A stretch of 64,000 bases of DNA from an uncultured Flavobacteriales bacterium (GTDB lineage Bacteria; Bacteroidota; Bacteroidia; Flavobacteriales_D; Sanyastnellaceae), in contig CALSMK010000002.1 of the NCBI GenBank assembly GCA_943787435.1, forward strand, positions 1-64,000, given 5' to 3'. Within the stretch, counting starts at the first letter, position 1; each line of letters starts with the position of its first letter. Of this stretch, positions 24,953 to 33,136 are shown piece by piece. Both the position numbers and the translations under genes were made by a program. The notes beneath the pieces were generated by a model. The model was not told the origin of the DNA. It searched no databases and worked only from the letters and a program-made list of their open reading frames with translations.

Positions 24953-24957
24953 GTCAT

Positions 24958-24987
24958 CAAAGTTAGCCCTTCAAATTCTTGGGCAAA
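24958..24987 (-). promoter_or_regulatory. Promoter TTTG-N18-TAACTTTG of the lipoprotein gene
   Basis: On the minus strand TTTG (24987-24984) is followed by 18 nt and TAACTTTG (24965-24958), matching the Bacteroidota -33/-7 pattern. The ATG at 24952 comes 5 nt later, so the mRNA would have almost no leader. Confidence 0.6.
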
Positions 24988-24991
24988 GAGA

Positions 24992-25052
24992 GAAGGGCGC
25001 CTTCGCGCCCTTCCTTCCTAACAATCTACTTGCCAATCGCCATAACGGCGAT
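24992..25052 (-). terminator. Two tandem hairpins after the small secreted protein gene
   Basis: The first met on the minus strand is ATCGCC/GGCGAT (25036-25052, loop of 5). The second is GAAGGGCGC/GCGCCCTTC (24992-25013, loop CTTC), followed by a pyrimidine-rich TCTCTCTTTG. The second is a plausible terminator for the gene ending at 25121, though its T tract is weak. Confidence 0.5.
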
Positions 25053-25120
25053 AGCTAAAGCGAAGATAGGACAAGCAGAGAAACGTGACAACACGTTTTC
25101 CGTCATCCCGAAATATCTCC

Positions 25121-25564
25121 TTATTTCTTGAAAATCAATCGAGTGACGTACAAACCGTTGCCATCCTGCTTTCCGGCGTCCGATTCCACTCCACTCACGA
25201 CGAACTCAAGGCTCCATCCGCTTGCGACGAGGTTGTTGATCTTGTCGGTGATCAAAGCGTCGTTGGACGCAATGTTCTGGAAGTTGATTCCCGCTGCACT
25301 GAAGAAATTCAGCAACTTGGTTTCTTTCAATCCACCAATCTTTTGATCTCCGCGCTTCACCTTGCCTTGATCGCTCTTTTTGCCATCAACGCGCTCAGTT
25401 GTCGCAGCTTCACTATCGGCTGATTCAGTCGCTTCGATGATTCGTGAACGACCCAGACCACCGGGAACAATGCTCTCGACGACGGTGACCACTTTGTACT
25501 CTTGTGCTGCTGTCTCAATGGTCGCAACAAGGGCCAAGGCCCCAAGAAAAATCCACTTTTTCAT
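25121..25564 (-). CDS. Small secreted conserved Bacteroidota protein
   Basis: 147 residues from ATG 25564, where a clean signal peptide begins (MKKWIFLGALALVATIETAAQ). Upstream in-frame codons would add 64 residues overlapping a terminator and are rejected. The mature part has a notable pattern: YKVVTVVESIVPGGLGRSRII, ATTERVDGKKSDQGKVKRGDQK, ETKLLNFFSAAGINFQNIASNDALITDKINNLVASGWSLEFVVSGVESDAGKQDGNGLYVTRLIFKK. I recall similar proteins in other Bacteroidota but know no function. The ending (a GW-containing turn followed by TRLIFKK) resembles short DUF4177-like folds. Flanked by terminators on both sides, so monocistronic. Confidence 0.82.
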   Translation of the reverse strand: MKKWIFLGALALVATIETAAQEYKVVTVVESIVPGGLGRSRIIEATESADSEAATTERVDGKKSDQGKVKRGDQKIGGLKETKLLNFFSAAGINFQNIASNDALITDKINNLVASGWSLEFVVSGVESDAGKQDGNGLYVTRLIFKK

Positions 25565-25711
25565 GATTAAGTTGTGTTTCACGGGCAAGATAACGTTTGG
25601 GCAGAGTTCCTCCCCAACAAAGCCACAAGCTTCACCCTTTTCACCAAGATTCCTACGCGACTCCGGTTCCAACCCTTCACCGCTCGCTGTCATCGCGAAT
25701 TCAATCTGCTG

Positions 25712-25749
25712 AAAAAAAGGGAAGACCTTCATGAGGTCTTCCCTTTTTT
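25712..25749 (-). terminator. Strong bidirectional intrinsic terminator of the PLD operon
   Basis: AAAAAAGGGAAGACCT pairs with AGGTCTTCCCTTTTTT around a TCATG loop, with A and T runs on either side. It follows the PLD gene stop (25777) by about 27 nt on the minus strand. Confidence 0.9.
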
Positions 25750-25776
25750 CAACCACGGGCTTTTGCCGCCCGGAGC

Positions 25777-27969
25777 TTACTCTACGATCAATCGGGTGGG
25801 AAGTCCCTGACCGTCCACTGAAACCGCATACACCCCTGCAGAAACGCCCTGCATGGACAATCGACTGACCCCGGGGGCCAGTCGCTCACTGAGCACCACA
25901 CGGCCCGACATGTCACGCAGACATAAAACGCCAGGCTGCCCATCAGAAAGCCATTCTACAGAGAGGGATTCTTGAACGGGGTTGGGGTAAAGCAAACATT
26001 GCACCTCTCCTTCGAGGTCCTCTGTAGACTGAACCACACCGAGGGCAATCAGGATGGCGCGAAACTCCTGATGGTACAAGTTGGCAATGCGGTCATCGTG
26101 CACGATGACGGTGTTTTCATCGTTGACGTTCTCCGCAGAGGAGGACCAGTTGTGCGAACCCGTGATCACCACGGGATCAAAAGATGGGCTGGCATAGTCC
26201 ACAATGGCATACTTATGGTGCAGGTCATTGCTGATGTCGTGCTGGTACACTTGAACCCCAGCAGAAAGCAAATTTTCATATTCACTTCCTGTGGTATTGA
26301 CCTGCTCAATGGCGCCAATGGGATTGACGAAAAAGCTCTCACCCAGAGTGGCAATCGCATCACCAAGGTCATCCCTAGTGAGGGTCAATAGGGCAAATGC
26401 AAATTCAGAATCTGCAGCTTCAATCTCCTCGCGAATGGCGTTTGTGGTTCCATCGGTGGGTGAGAAATACAGCTCCACCTCGGCCCCACCAATCAAGAAC
26501 TCAGATGGAGTGTTCCAACTCTTGTCGGCACCAAACTTGGCGTTGGAAGCATTGGGCTCCATGCCCTCAGCCCCCCACATTTCTTCGAACTCAATGGTGT
26601 AGGCCCGAGCCAAGCTCTGGTCTTCAAACACGATGGCGTTGTTCAAGTCTTGCACCAGGTTGCCCGTGGTGAGGTTGGTGGAACCTGTGAGCACAAAAGC
26701 ATCCTCGGTGTACTCAGCATCTCCAATGATGAATTTGTTGTGCATGCCACTCCCCTCTCCATCGGTTCTGGGGTGGGTCACAATGGCCGGGTCCAAGTTC
26801 CCGAGACCAATGTTGGCGTTCTGTCCTTCATAAATCCAGCGAATCTCCACCCCGTTCGAGGCGGCCTCATTAAAGGCATCTTCCAAGGTTTGATCATTGA
26901 AGTTGTATGCAGCTACATCCAAAGTGTGTTGCGCAGAAGTGATCCAAGCAGCCACGGTGTCGTTCATGTCCGTGCCCAAGGACAGGGCATCTTCTTCCGT
27001 GGCCACGCTTGTGTCGACAGGCCCGTTGAAGTAAACATGAATGTCGCCTGATGATGCGGAGACTGTGGCGTAAGGGCGGATGGGAGAAACGGCGCTTTCA
27101 CCGTCAGGCAAGGTTGAAATGGCCCGAGCGTAATAGATCTGACCTGCCTCCAGGCCAGAGAGGTCCGCGCTGTGGTCAGAGGACCCTGAGGCCCCTGCAG
27201 CAGTTTGCCCCAATGCCTCAGTGAGGCCGTATTCCACGACCCCGTCTGATGCCAGGTCCGTGGACCAAGACAACGTAAACCCGCTGGTCGACATGTTGGA
27301 CTGCACCACAGGCGTGGTGTAACAAATGCCCGATGCTGGGATCAAGTCTACAGGCCCTCTGGGGAGCAATTGGTACCCCCCGAAACCGTCGAATGAGAAC
27401 TGGGACACAATGCCCACCAAATCCACTGCACAGCCTGTCAGCGTCTCTCCGACCAAGCTGTTGCTCGTTCGCACGTAAATGATGCCCGTCTCGCCTTCTG
27501 CGGTGAAGTCATACGTGTTGTTCCCCGCTATTTCCTGACCTGCCAAAGGGAAGGTGGCGCCATTGACTTGCACCAATTCGCCCTCCATGGACTCGTTCAT
27601 GGAGCCTGCAGTTATGATTTGCGGGGTGGGCAAAATGCCAGCTCCTTCAAAGATGACAGCTGTCAGGTTGGGACCGATTTCCAGTAGACCATTGAACTCC
27701 GTGATTTCGCCAGTCACGGTCAACGAGTCACCAATGGCAGGACTCGCGTCCCAATCGGACCAATCCGCACCAGGGTAGAGCGCAATGCCCGCAGAGGCGT
27801 CCTGCAAATAGCGCACTGAGCCGAGGTTGTCGTCGCTGGTGACGACACCCGTCACCGTCACCACGTCACCGATGGCGTAGTTGTCACGGACATCTAGAAT
27901 GTTGTCTTGCGCTTGAGCGCCGAGGGCCACCGTCAAAGCGGCTGCAGAGAAAAGAAGACGAAGGGTCAT
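25777..27969 (-). CDS. Secreted phospholipase-D-superfamily protein with OB-fold and T9SS domains
   Basis: 730 residues from ATG 27969; signal peptide ends near LGAQAQ. Domain order: OB-fold-like repeats, about 22-95 and 110-205 (IGDVVTVTGVVTSDD, LLEIGPNLTAV, VDLVGIVSQFSFDGFGGYQLLPR), like those of YhcR/ExeM extracellular nucleases; FN3-like ~215-300 (TLSWSTDLASDGVVEYGL); two PLD half-sites, HNKFIIGD with GSTN (~410-432) and HHKYAIVD with GSHNWS (~584-609); and a T9SS type-A tail ~660-730 (LLYPNPVQESLSV). Both HxKxxxxD sites are intact, so the enzyme should be active on phosphodiesters. Nuclease activity is inferred from the GS-N motifs and OB folds; a phospholipase is the alternative. It starts 5 nt after the TonB receptor stop. 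Confidence 0.9.
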   Translation of the reverse strand: MTLRLLFSAAALTVALGAQAQDNILDVRDNYAIGDVVTVTGVVTSDDNLGSVRYLQDASAGIALYPGADWSDWDASPAIGDSLTVTGEITEFNGLLEIGPNLTAVIFEGAGILPTPQIITAGSMNESMEGELVQVNGATFPLAGQEIAGNNTYDFTAEGETGIIYVRTSNSLVGETLTGCAVDLVGIVSQFSFDGFGGYQLLPRGPVDLIPASGICYTTPVVQSNMSTSGFTLSWSTDLASDGVVEYGLTEALGQTAAGASGSSDHSADLSGLEAGQIYYARAISTLPDGESAVSPIRPYATVSASSGDIHVYFNGPVDTSVATEEDALSLGTDMNDTVAAWITSAQHTLDVAAYNFNDQTLEDAFNEAASNGVEIRWIYEGQNANIGLGNLDPAIVTHPRTDGEGSGMHNKFIIGDAEYTEDAFVLTGSTNLTTGNLVQDLNNAIVFEDQSLARAYTIEFEEMWGAEGMEPNASNAKFGADKSWNTPSEFLIGGAEVELYFSPTDGTTNAIREEIEAADSEFAFALLTLTRDDLGDAIATLGESFFVNPIGAIEQVNTTGSEYENLLSAGVQVYQHDISNDLHHKYAIVDYASPSFDPVVITGSHNWSSSAENVNDENTVIVHDDRIANLYHQEFRAILIALGVVQSTEDLEGEVQCLLYPNPVQESLSVEWLSDGQPGVLCLRDMSGRVVLSERLAPGVSRLSMQGVSAGVYAVSVDGQGLPTRLIVE

Positions 27970-27974
27970 GATGT

Positions 27975-30900
27975 TCAACGGTTTTGGAGGCCTTTCAGCT
28001 CGAGTACGGCACTGAGTCGAACCATGCGGGGTGGACCCACAAAAACTTCGGCTCGTCCGCTTCCACCTTCCAATCCATAGGGGTTGGGGGCGTATTGGGA
28101 GTTGTTGGTCGCGTCAGCGATGTACAGTTTGTCGAAAACGTTGGTCACGCTCAATCGAATGCGAAGCAGGGCGTTGTCCGACACTTCAAATGCAGTTCCT
28201 GCATTGATGTTGAGCAAATCGTAGGCAGGTGTGACCCACACATCTTTGGGCGCGCCACCCGTGATGACATCTCCTGGCGAGAAGTCGGCATAGTGCTGCC
28301 AGAACCAGGTGTTTCGGATGGAGATGTACGTCCCGCGTTTAGGGCGGTAGCTGATGGATGCAGAAATCTGACGTTGGGCAGCATCTCCCACTTTCACCCC
28401 ATCGAGGTTCACCAAGGTGTCGGCTACGGCTCCATCTGAGAGCCGCGTAATGAAGTCATTGGTCGTGCTGTTGACCAAGTCGACGCGCTCGTTGCTGGTC
28501 CAGCGCCAGTTGCCGGCAGAGAAGACCCCTTGGACATCCAGTTTGTCACTGATGTCGTAGGCAAAGTCCCATTCGATTCCCGAGTGGACGGCATCGGCAT
28601 TGAGCAGGTTGTAACCCAAGTTCCGGTCTACGTTCTCGATGATGTTGTTGCTTTCTGTGGCCCAGTCCACATCTTCAATCAATCGGTCATCCTCGGCCAA
28701 CACCAAGAGGTCTTGGCGGCCCGCTGCATTGGAAGTGTCCGCATACACGGACAGGTTGGGGTCTTGCCACAGGTTAGAAACGCCATAAAACCGATTCACG
28801 GCCTTGTTCTCCCATCCTGTGCGGTAGGCATTGATGTTGGATGCAAACCGACCTTTGGCATACTTCAGGCCCACCTCAACGGCCTTGACGTATTGGTTTT
28901 CGAAACCCTCGATGACGTTGTTGTTGATGTCGAAGACGGAGTTGAACAGAGGAGCCCGGTTCAAGTAACCCACATTGGTGTAGGCGTTCATCCACTCGTT
29001 GAGGTTGTAGCTGCCGCCTGCTTTGATGGTGGCGCTGTTGAGCATTTGCCAGTCTGTAGAGTAGGTCTCAAGGCCGGGGTTGTCAGCCGTCAGAACTGTG
29101 CCGTCTGCCAAGGGGGCAGTGGACCAATCTGTATCCCCCAAAACGCGCCATTCGTCCGTGGACCTCACTTCGTAGGTCGTGCCATCGAGGGTGATCACGT
29201 TGGGCCGGAAATAGTCAATTCCGCGGTAACCACTTTGGGCTCCGCTCACGTTCACAAAAGCGGAGTAATTGTACTTGTCGAGCTCCAACTGGAAGTAAGT
29301 GCCCGCCCATGCCACCTGACCATCGTCGTGGTAGTAATACTTGTCGCCCTCCCGAAGCGGGGTGTCGAAGTCCGCATTCTGGTCACGGCGGTCGTTGGGG
29401 GCGTCGTAATAGTCGGCTCCAAACATGTCACCAATGGTGCGGTAGTGGCTGCCGGTATAATGGCGCACATCGACACCCGTGCTGAAGTTGAGCTCTTTTG
29501 AAAGCTGAGTCGAGTAGTTGGACAACGCTCCAAACCAACGGTGGTCGTTGTGGGCGATGCGAATGAAATTCGACCCTTTGCGCTCTCCGTTGTCGTCCAC
29601 ATTCAGGCCATTGGGACCAAACTCGAACAATTGATGAGCGTTCCAAGTGCCCTGAAGGTCCACTGTCCCATCGGACAGCCGGGCTCCCGGGGTGCTGTTC
29701 AAGGCCTCGCCACCTCCTTTTCCAAAGCTCGCATAGGCCGTGGTGATCAGCGAGGACTTGTCGCTGATGCTCCACACATCACGAAGGGTGAAAATGGGTT
29801 TGAAGTATTCGTTCTGACGAGAATTGTAGCGCCGCGACTCACCGTAGGTGGTGTCCACCTGACCCGTCGCCTCGTTGTAGTTGTAGTACACCTCGTCGTA
29901 ATTCACCAAGAACTCGTTGAACCCTCGGCCCCGCGAAACGATGGCGTTTTCGTCCAGTCCTGTGATCACATTTTGCAGTTCAGTTTGGCCTTGAGCGTTG
30001 GTCAACTCTTCAGCCAAACCTGAGTCAAACTCATACACCTGCATCTGGTAAGCCCGTTGACCGTGGCGCTGTGGCGCGCCAAAAGCGGTGAAGCTCAAGT
30101 TGTGGTTCCCCATGGTCTTGCGCGCCTTGACGTAATAGGCATAGGCCTTGGACTCCAAGCCTTCTGCAAAACCTTGGTTGTCCTTGTAAGAACCCACAAA
30201 GTGGATGAACCCTTTCTCCTGATTTCCGAAGACACCGGCCAAACTGTTTCGGGTATACCCGTAGTTGCCGATTTCAGAAAGGAAGGTCAACGAGCCATTG
30301 CCGCTTTCATCGCCACCCGTCAAAATGTTGATTGTGCCGCCTACAGAGGGAATGGCCAGCTTACTCGAACCCAGACCCCGCTGAACCTGTGTGGTTCTCA
30401 CCACCAAATCCAGACCGGCCCAATTGCTCCAGTAGACCCACCCGTTTTCCATGTCATTCATGGGCACACCGTCCACCATGACCGCCAGGTTCGTTTGGTC
30501 GAATCCACGGATGGTCACCCTCGCATCTCCGTCTCCCCCCCCCTGTTGGGTGGCATAAACACCTGGAGTGGAGTTGAGGATCAGAGGAAGGTCACGTCCC
30601 GCAAGCTCCTCTTGGATTTGAGCAGGCAGGACATTGGTAAAGGCAACAGGTGTCTTTCGGTCAATGGCCAAGTCTGCAGCCACCACCGCGGCTTCCATCA
30701 CCAGGGATTCCAACTTGACGCGAAGGGAATACGTGTCTCCAGTCAATTGAACCGCTTGCTCCTTGGCTGCGTATCCGATGTAGGACACCACAAGCGTCGC
30801 ATCTCCCTTGGGCATGGACAATTGAAAGCGGCCATCGATGTCTGTCGCGGTGATCAAATCACCAGACTGAACGTAGGCGCCAATCAAAGGATCGCCTGTG

Positions 30901-30995
30901 AGTCCATCTTCTACGGTTCCGGACACCGCGCAATTTTGCGCCAAGAGTGGTCCAGCGACGGCCATAGCCGCAACGAGCAAGGAAAAACGGTTCAT
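27975..30995 (-). CDS. TonB-dependent receptor with carboxypeptidase-like N-terminal domain
   Basis: 1006 residues from ATG 30995, where the signal peptide MNRFSLLVAAMAVAGPLLAQ begins. Residues ~22-105 are a CarboxypepD-regulatory-like domain (CAVSGTVEDGLTGDPLIGAYV). Plug ~115-235: LPLILNSTPGVYATQQGGGDGDARVTIRGFDQTNLAVMVDGVPMNDMENGWVYWSNW. The rest is a large barrel ending in an aromatic-rich strand. Outer-membrane importer; ligand unknown. Codons for Gly-Gly-Gly in the plug form a nine-G run. Sits between the lamin-tail gene (19 nt upstream) and the PLD gene (5 nt downstream), so its substrate may be released by the PLD protein. Confidence 0.93.
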   Translation of the reverse strand: MNRFSLLVAAMAVAGPLLAQNCAVSGTVEDGLTGDPLIGAYVQSGDLITATDIDGRFQLSMPKGDATLVVSYIGYAAKEQAVQLTGDTYSLRVKLESLVMEAAVVAADLAIDRKTPVAFTNVLPAQIQEELAGRDLPLILNSTPGVYATQQGGGDGDARVTIRGFDQTNLAVMVDGVPMNDMENGWVYWSNWAGLDLVVRTTQVQRGLGSSKLAIPSVGGTINILTGGDESGNGSLTFLSEIGNYGYTRNSLAGVFGNQEKGFIHFVGSYKDNQGFAEGLESKAYAYYVKARKTMGNHNLSFTAFGAPQRHGQRAYQMQVYEFDSGLAEELTNAQGQTELQNVITGLDENAIVSRGRGFNEFLVNYDEVYYNYNEATGQVDTTYGESRRYNSRQNEYFKPIFTLRDVWSISDKSSLITTAYASFGKGGGEALNSTPGARLSDGTVDLQGTWNAHQLFEFGPNGLNVDDNGERKGSNFIRIAHNDHRWFGALSNYSTQLSKELNFSTGVDVRHYTGSHYRTIGDMFGADYYDAPNDRRDQNADFDTPLREGDKYYYHDDGQVAWAGTYFQLELDKYNYSAFVNVSGAQSGYRGIDYFRPNVITLDGTTYEVRSTDEWRVLGDTDWSTAPLADGTVLTADNPGLETYSTDWQMLNSATIKAGGSYNLNEWMNAYTNVGYLNRAPLFNSVFDINNNVIEGFENQYVKAVEVGLKYAKGRFASNINAYRTGWENKAVNRFYGVSNLWQDPNLSVYADTSNAAGRQDLLVLAEDDRLIEDVDWATESNNIIENVDRNLGYNLLNADAVHSGIEWDFAYDISDKLDVQGVFSAGNWRWTSNERVDLVNSTTNDFITRLSDGAVADTLVNLDGVKVGDAAQRQISASISYRPKRGTYISIRNTWFWQHYADFSPGDVITGGAPKDVWVTPAYDLLNINAGTAFEVSDNALLRIRLSVTNVFDKLYIADATNNSQYAPNPYGLEGGSGRAEVFVGPPRMVRLSAVLELKGLQNR
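30535..30543. repeat. Nine-base homopolymer (C9 on plus, G9 in the receptor gene)
   Basis: C9 on the plus strand codes Gly-Gly-Gly in the plug of the TonB receptor. The frame is intact here, but a change of one base would truncate the receptor near its N-terminus. Runs of this length are slippage-prone. Confidence 0.85.
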
Positions 30996-31014
30996 GGAAA
31001 AGGGCTGAGTGGAA

Positions 31015-31899
31015 TCAGTGCTTGACCGCCTTGCGGAAGACGCTTCGTCCATCGACGGACTGAATCTCCAACAAGTAGGCCCCCGTTGCCACGTCACCCA
31101 TATCCAACGTCATGCGCAGGGCACTGTTGGCACGAATGCGGCGGACTTCGGTTCCAGCCAGGTTGCGAATGATCACCTCTTTCATGGGGGTGCTCATCCA
31201 AATGTCGAGCTGCTCTGTGAACGGATTGGGAAATGCGCGCAAATCAGCTTGATCTTGCTCTTCAACAGACGTCACACAATCGCATGCGTGGCTGCCCAGT
31301 TGGTCGAAGGTGTTGACCAACAAGGAATCCCATTCCGAGAAAACGTCAAACTCATTGATGGCGTCGGTGTCCCCTTGGGTCACAGAAGACTTGCGCACCA
31401 GAGTGTGGTTCTGGGTGACTTCGTCCCATCCAGCTGAACCCGGATCCTCGCCGATGCGGCCAAAGATGTCCACTGGGTTGTTGGTTGAGATTTTGCGAAG
31501 AACCAGAGCGTCGTTGCCATTGAAGTACATGGTGTTGTTCTCCTCATAGACTGGGCAAAGCCAGATGTCGGCCACTTCTGCGAGTTCGTCCCACACGGGC
31601 GCCTCAAAGTCAACGCCGTCAGGATCTTGCTTGTCCAACACGTATACGAGCACGTCGTTGGGGGCAATGGTTCCAGAGAGGTCAACCTTCTGGTTGTCTT
31701 GAGCAGCGGTGGCCCCGTTGGAGTAGCGCTCCAAGCGGTAATCCGACATGTCGATGGCAGACCCTGTTGGGTTGTAAATCTCGACAGCTTTGTTGTTGGA
31801 CCATCCCTCGATGTACTCGGAGATGAAGAGTTCGTTGCACTGGGCGGTGAGGGCCGAAGTGGAGAGGGCCGCGAGGGCCAAAATGAGCAGCTTGCGCAT
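31015..31899 (-). CDS. Secreted lamin-tail-domain protein with T9SS sorting tail
   Basis: 294 residues. Signal peptide MRKLLILALAALSTSALTAQ. A lamin tail (LTD) domain at ~21-180: CNELFISEYIEGWSNNKAVEIYNPTGSAIDMSDYRLERYSNG, GTIAPNDVLVYVLDKQD, TMYFNGNDALVLRK and VDIFGRIGEDPGSAGWDE. The end (DLRAFPNPFTEQLDIWM, GAYLLEIQSVDGRSVFRKAVKH) is a T9SS type-A domain. Bacterial LTD domains often accompany secreted nucleases or surface enzymes; here no catalytic domain is present. First gene of the LTD / TonB receptor / PLD operon, with a good -7 element 24 nt upstream. Confidence 0.9.
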   Translation of the reverse strand: MRKLLILALAALSTSALTAQCNELFISEYIEGWSNNKAVEIYNPTGSAIDMSDYRLERYSNGATAAQDNQKVDLSGTIAPNDVLVYVLDKQDPDGVDFEAPVWDELAEVADIWLCPVYEENNTMYFNGNDALVLRKISTNNPVDIFGRIGEDPGSAGWDEVTQNHTLVRKSSVTQGDTDAINEFDVFSEWDSLLVNTFDQLGSHACDCVTSVEEQDQADLRAFPNPFTEQLDIWMSTPMKEVIIRNLAGTEVRRIRANSALRMTLDMGDVATGAYLLEIQSVDGRSVFRKAVKH

Positions 31900-31923
31900 G
31901 ATGTTGGTTGTGGTGAATCAGCG

Positions 31924-31931
31924 CAAATGTA
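31924..31931 (-). promoter_or_regulatory. -7 element (TACATTTG) of the LTD-TonB-PLD operon
   Basis: TACATTTG on the minus strand matches TAnnTTTG and lies 24 nt before the ATG at 31899. No convincing -33 element was seen. Confidence 0.5.
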
Positions 31932-32016
31932 GCAGGCGAAAGCCACGCTTGCCATTTCCTTTATGCCCCGCGAATCCACAACCCGGAACTACCCGAGCAA
32001 TCACAAGGCTTACCGC

Positions 32017-32892
32017 TCACTTGCTCAGCCCGGCCAACCAGTCCAACCCACGGTCCAAGCCGTGATGATAGTCGGAGATCAAATCTTCTTTTTGAACGCG
32101 AAACCCATCGGATCGCAAAGGATGCAAAGGCGCGATCTCCTTCCATGTCAACCTTCCTTCACCCCCGGTTTGCAATCGATCTACAACCGAATTGTACCTG
32201 TGATGGCCCTTTTCATAAAGCTGAACGATGGCTGGATTTTCCTTGTACCAATACGTGGCGAACACATCCATCCAACTTTGTCGGTAGTGGAGACCAGAAG
32301 GACGGGTCCGAACCACCAATATGTTCTTACCTCCAGCGTCAATGGCGGCCTGCAGAGGCAGCGCATCTGAGATTCCCCCGTCGAACATCCACTGGCCATC
32401 CACCTTGATTTTACCTCTTGTGACCATGGGAAGGGTCGCCGATGCCCACAGGATTCGCAACCAATTCCCAGCCACCGGATTCAGATACAGGGGTTGGCCT
32501 GTCTCAAAGTCAGTGGTGACAAACCGGATGTGTTTGCGCCGAGCATTGAATGCAGCCGCTTCCAAATCCAGAGGCCGGTTGCGCCGGACGTGATCAAACA
32601 AATGGGCAAGGTTCATCACCCCTTCATCGCTCAAGGCCGACATCAACCGAATGAATTGACCGTCTTCGGCCACATCGGTGGCCACGTCGATGAAATGTTT
32701 GCGCTGGCCAGACAGATAGCTCGTCAGCGCCATGGCGCCCGCAGAGACTGCGATCATTCTTCGAAAACGGGTGTAACCAACAGCGGAAAAAGCATCCAAA
32801 ACACCGGCTGTGAATGCACACCGAAGGCTCCCACCCTCGAGCACCAAGGTGTCATATGTCCTTTGTCCTCGCACGTTGTTCCTACGGACCAT
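32017..32892 (-). CDS. Patatin-like phospholipase
   Basis: 291 residues without signal peptide. Patatin motifs: VLEGGSLRCAFTAGVLDA (oxyanion loop), nucleophile elbow AVSAGAM with Ser50 (the usual first Gly of GxSxG is Ala), SATLPMVTRGKIKVDGQWMFDGGISDALPL with the Asp171-Gly-Gly of the Ser/Asp dyad. The form with VRTRPSGLHYRQSW and a long tail fits the bacterial YjjU-like group. Expected to deacylate lipids in the cytosol or at the inner membrane. Single gene, opposite to the histidine kinase. Confidence 0.9.
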   Translation of the reverse strand: MVRRNNVRGQRTYDTLVLEGGSLRCAFTAGVLDAFSAVGYTRFRRMIAVSAGAMALTSYLSGQRKHFIDVATDVAEDGQFIRLMSALSDEGVMNLAHLFDHVRRNRPLDLEAAAFNARRKHIRFVTTDFETGQPLYLNPVAGNWLRILWASATLPMVTRGKIKVDGQWMFDGGISDALPLQAAIDAGGKNILVVRTRPSGLHYRQSWMDVFATYWYKENPAIVQLYEKGHHRYNSVVDRLQTGGEGRLTWKEIAPLHPLRSDGFRVQKEDLISDYHHGLDRGLDWLAGLSK

Positions 32893-33136
32893 AAGGGCGC
32901 AAGGTTACACCATGAAACCATGCGAAGTTCAAAACGCCATCAGAACCCATTGACGGCTTGTGGGCCGAATCTTACCGCGACTTCGGACGACAGGCGTAGT
33001 CAACCCTCAAGCCCATGTAAATCATTGTATTAGGCCTTTTTTTCGCCGCCAAAATTCGGCACACACCCCCACCCTATGCCCGACCTGACTCCGCATGCAA
33101 GTGGGCTTCGATACATTCGTCACGAACCTGCTTTAG

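Noticed and set aside
24953-25120. Search for a tRNA or small RNA gene
   Set aside because: Only two hairpins and a promoter were found; no cloverleaf, CCA end or T-loop sequence.
30057-31025. Long plus-strand open frame opposite the TonB receptor (322 codons)
   Set aside because: It lies wholly within the receptor gene on the other strand; the receptor has a signal peptide, plug and barrel. The antisense reading has no recognisable domain.
32893-33136. Gap between the patatin and histidine kinase genes as a site for an RNA gene or mobile remnant
   Set aside because: No repeats, no stable long hairpin and no open frame; only an unremarkable divergent spacer with a T7 run.
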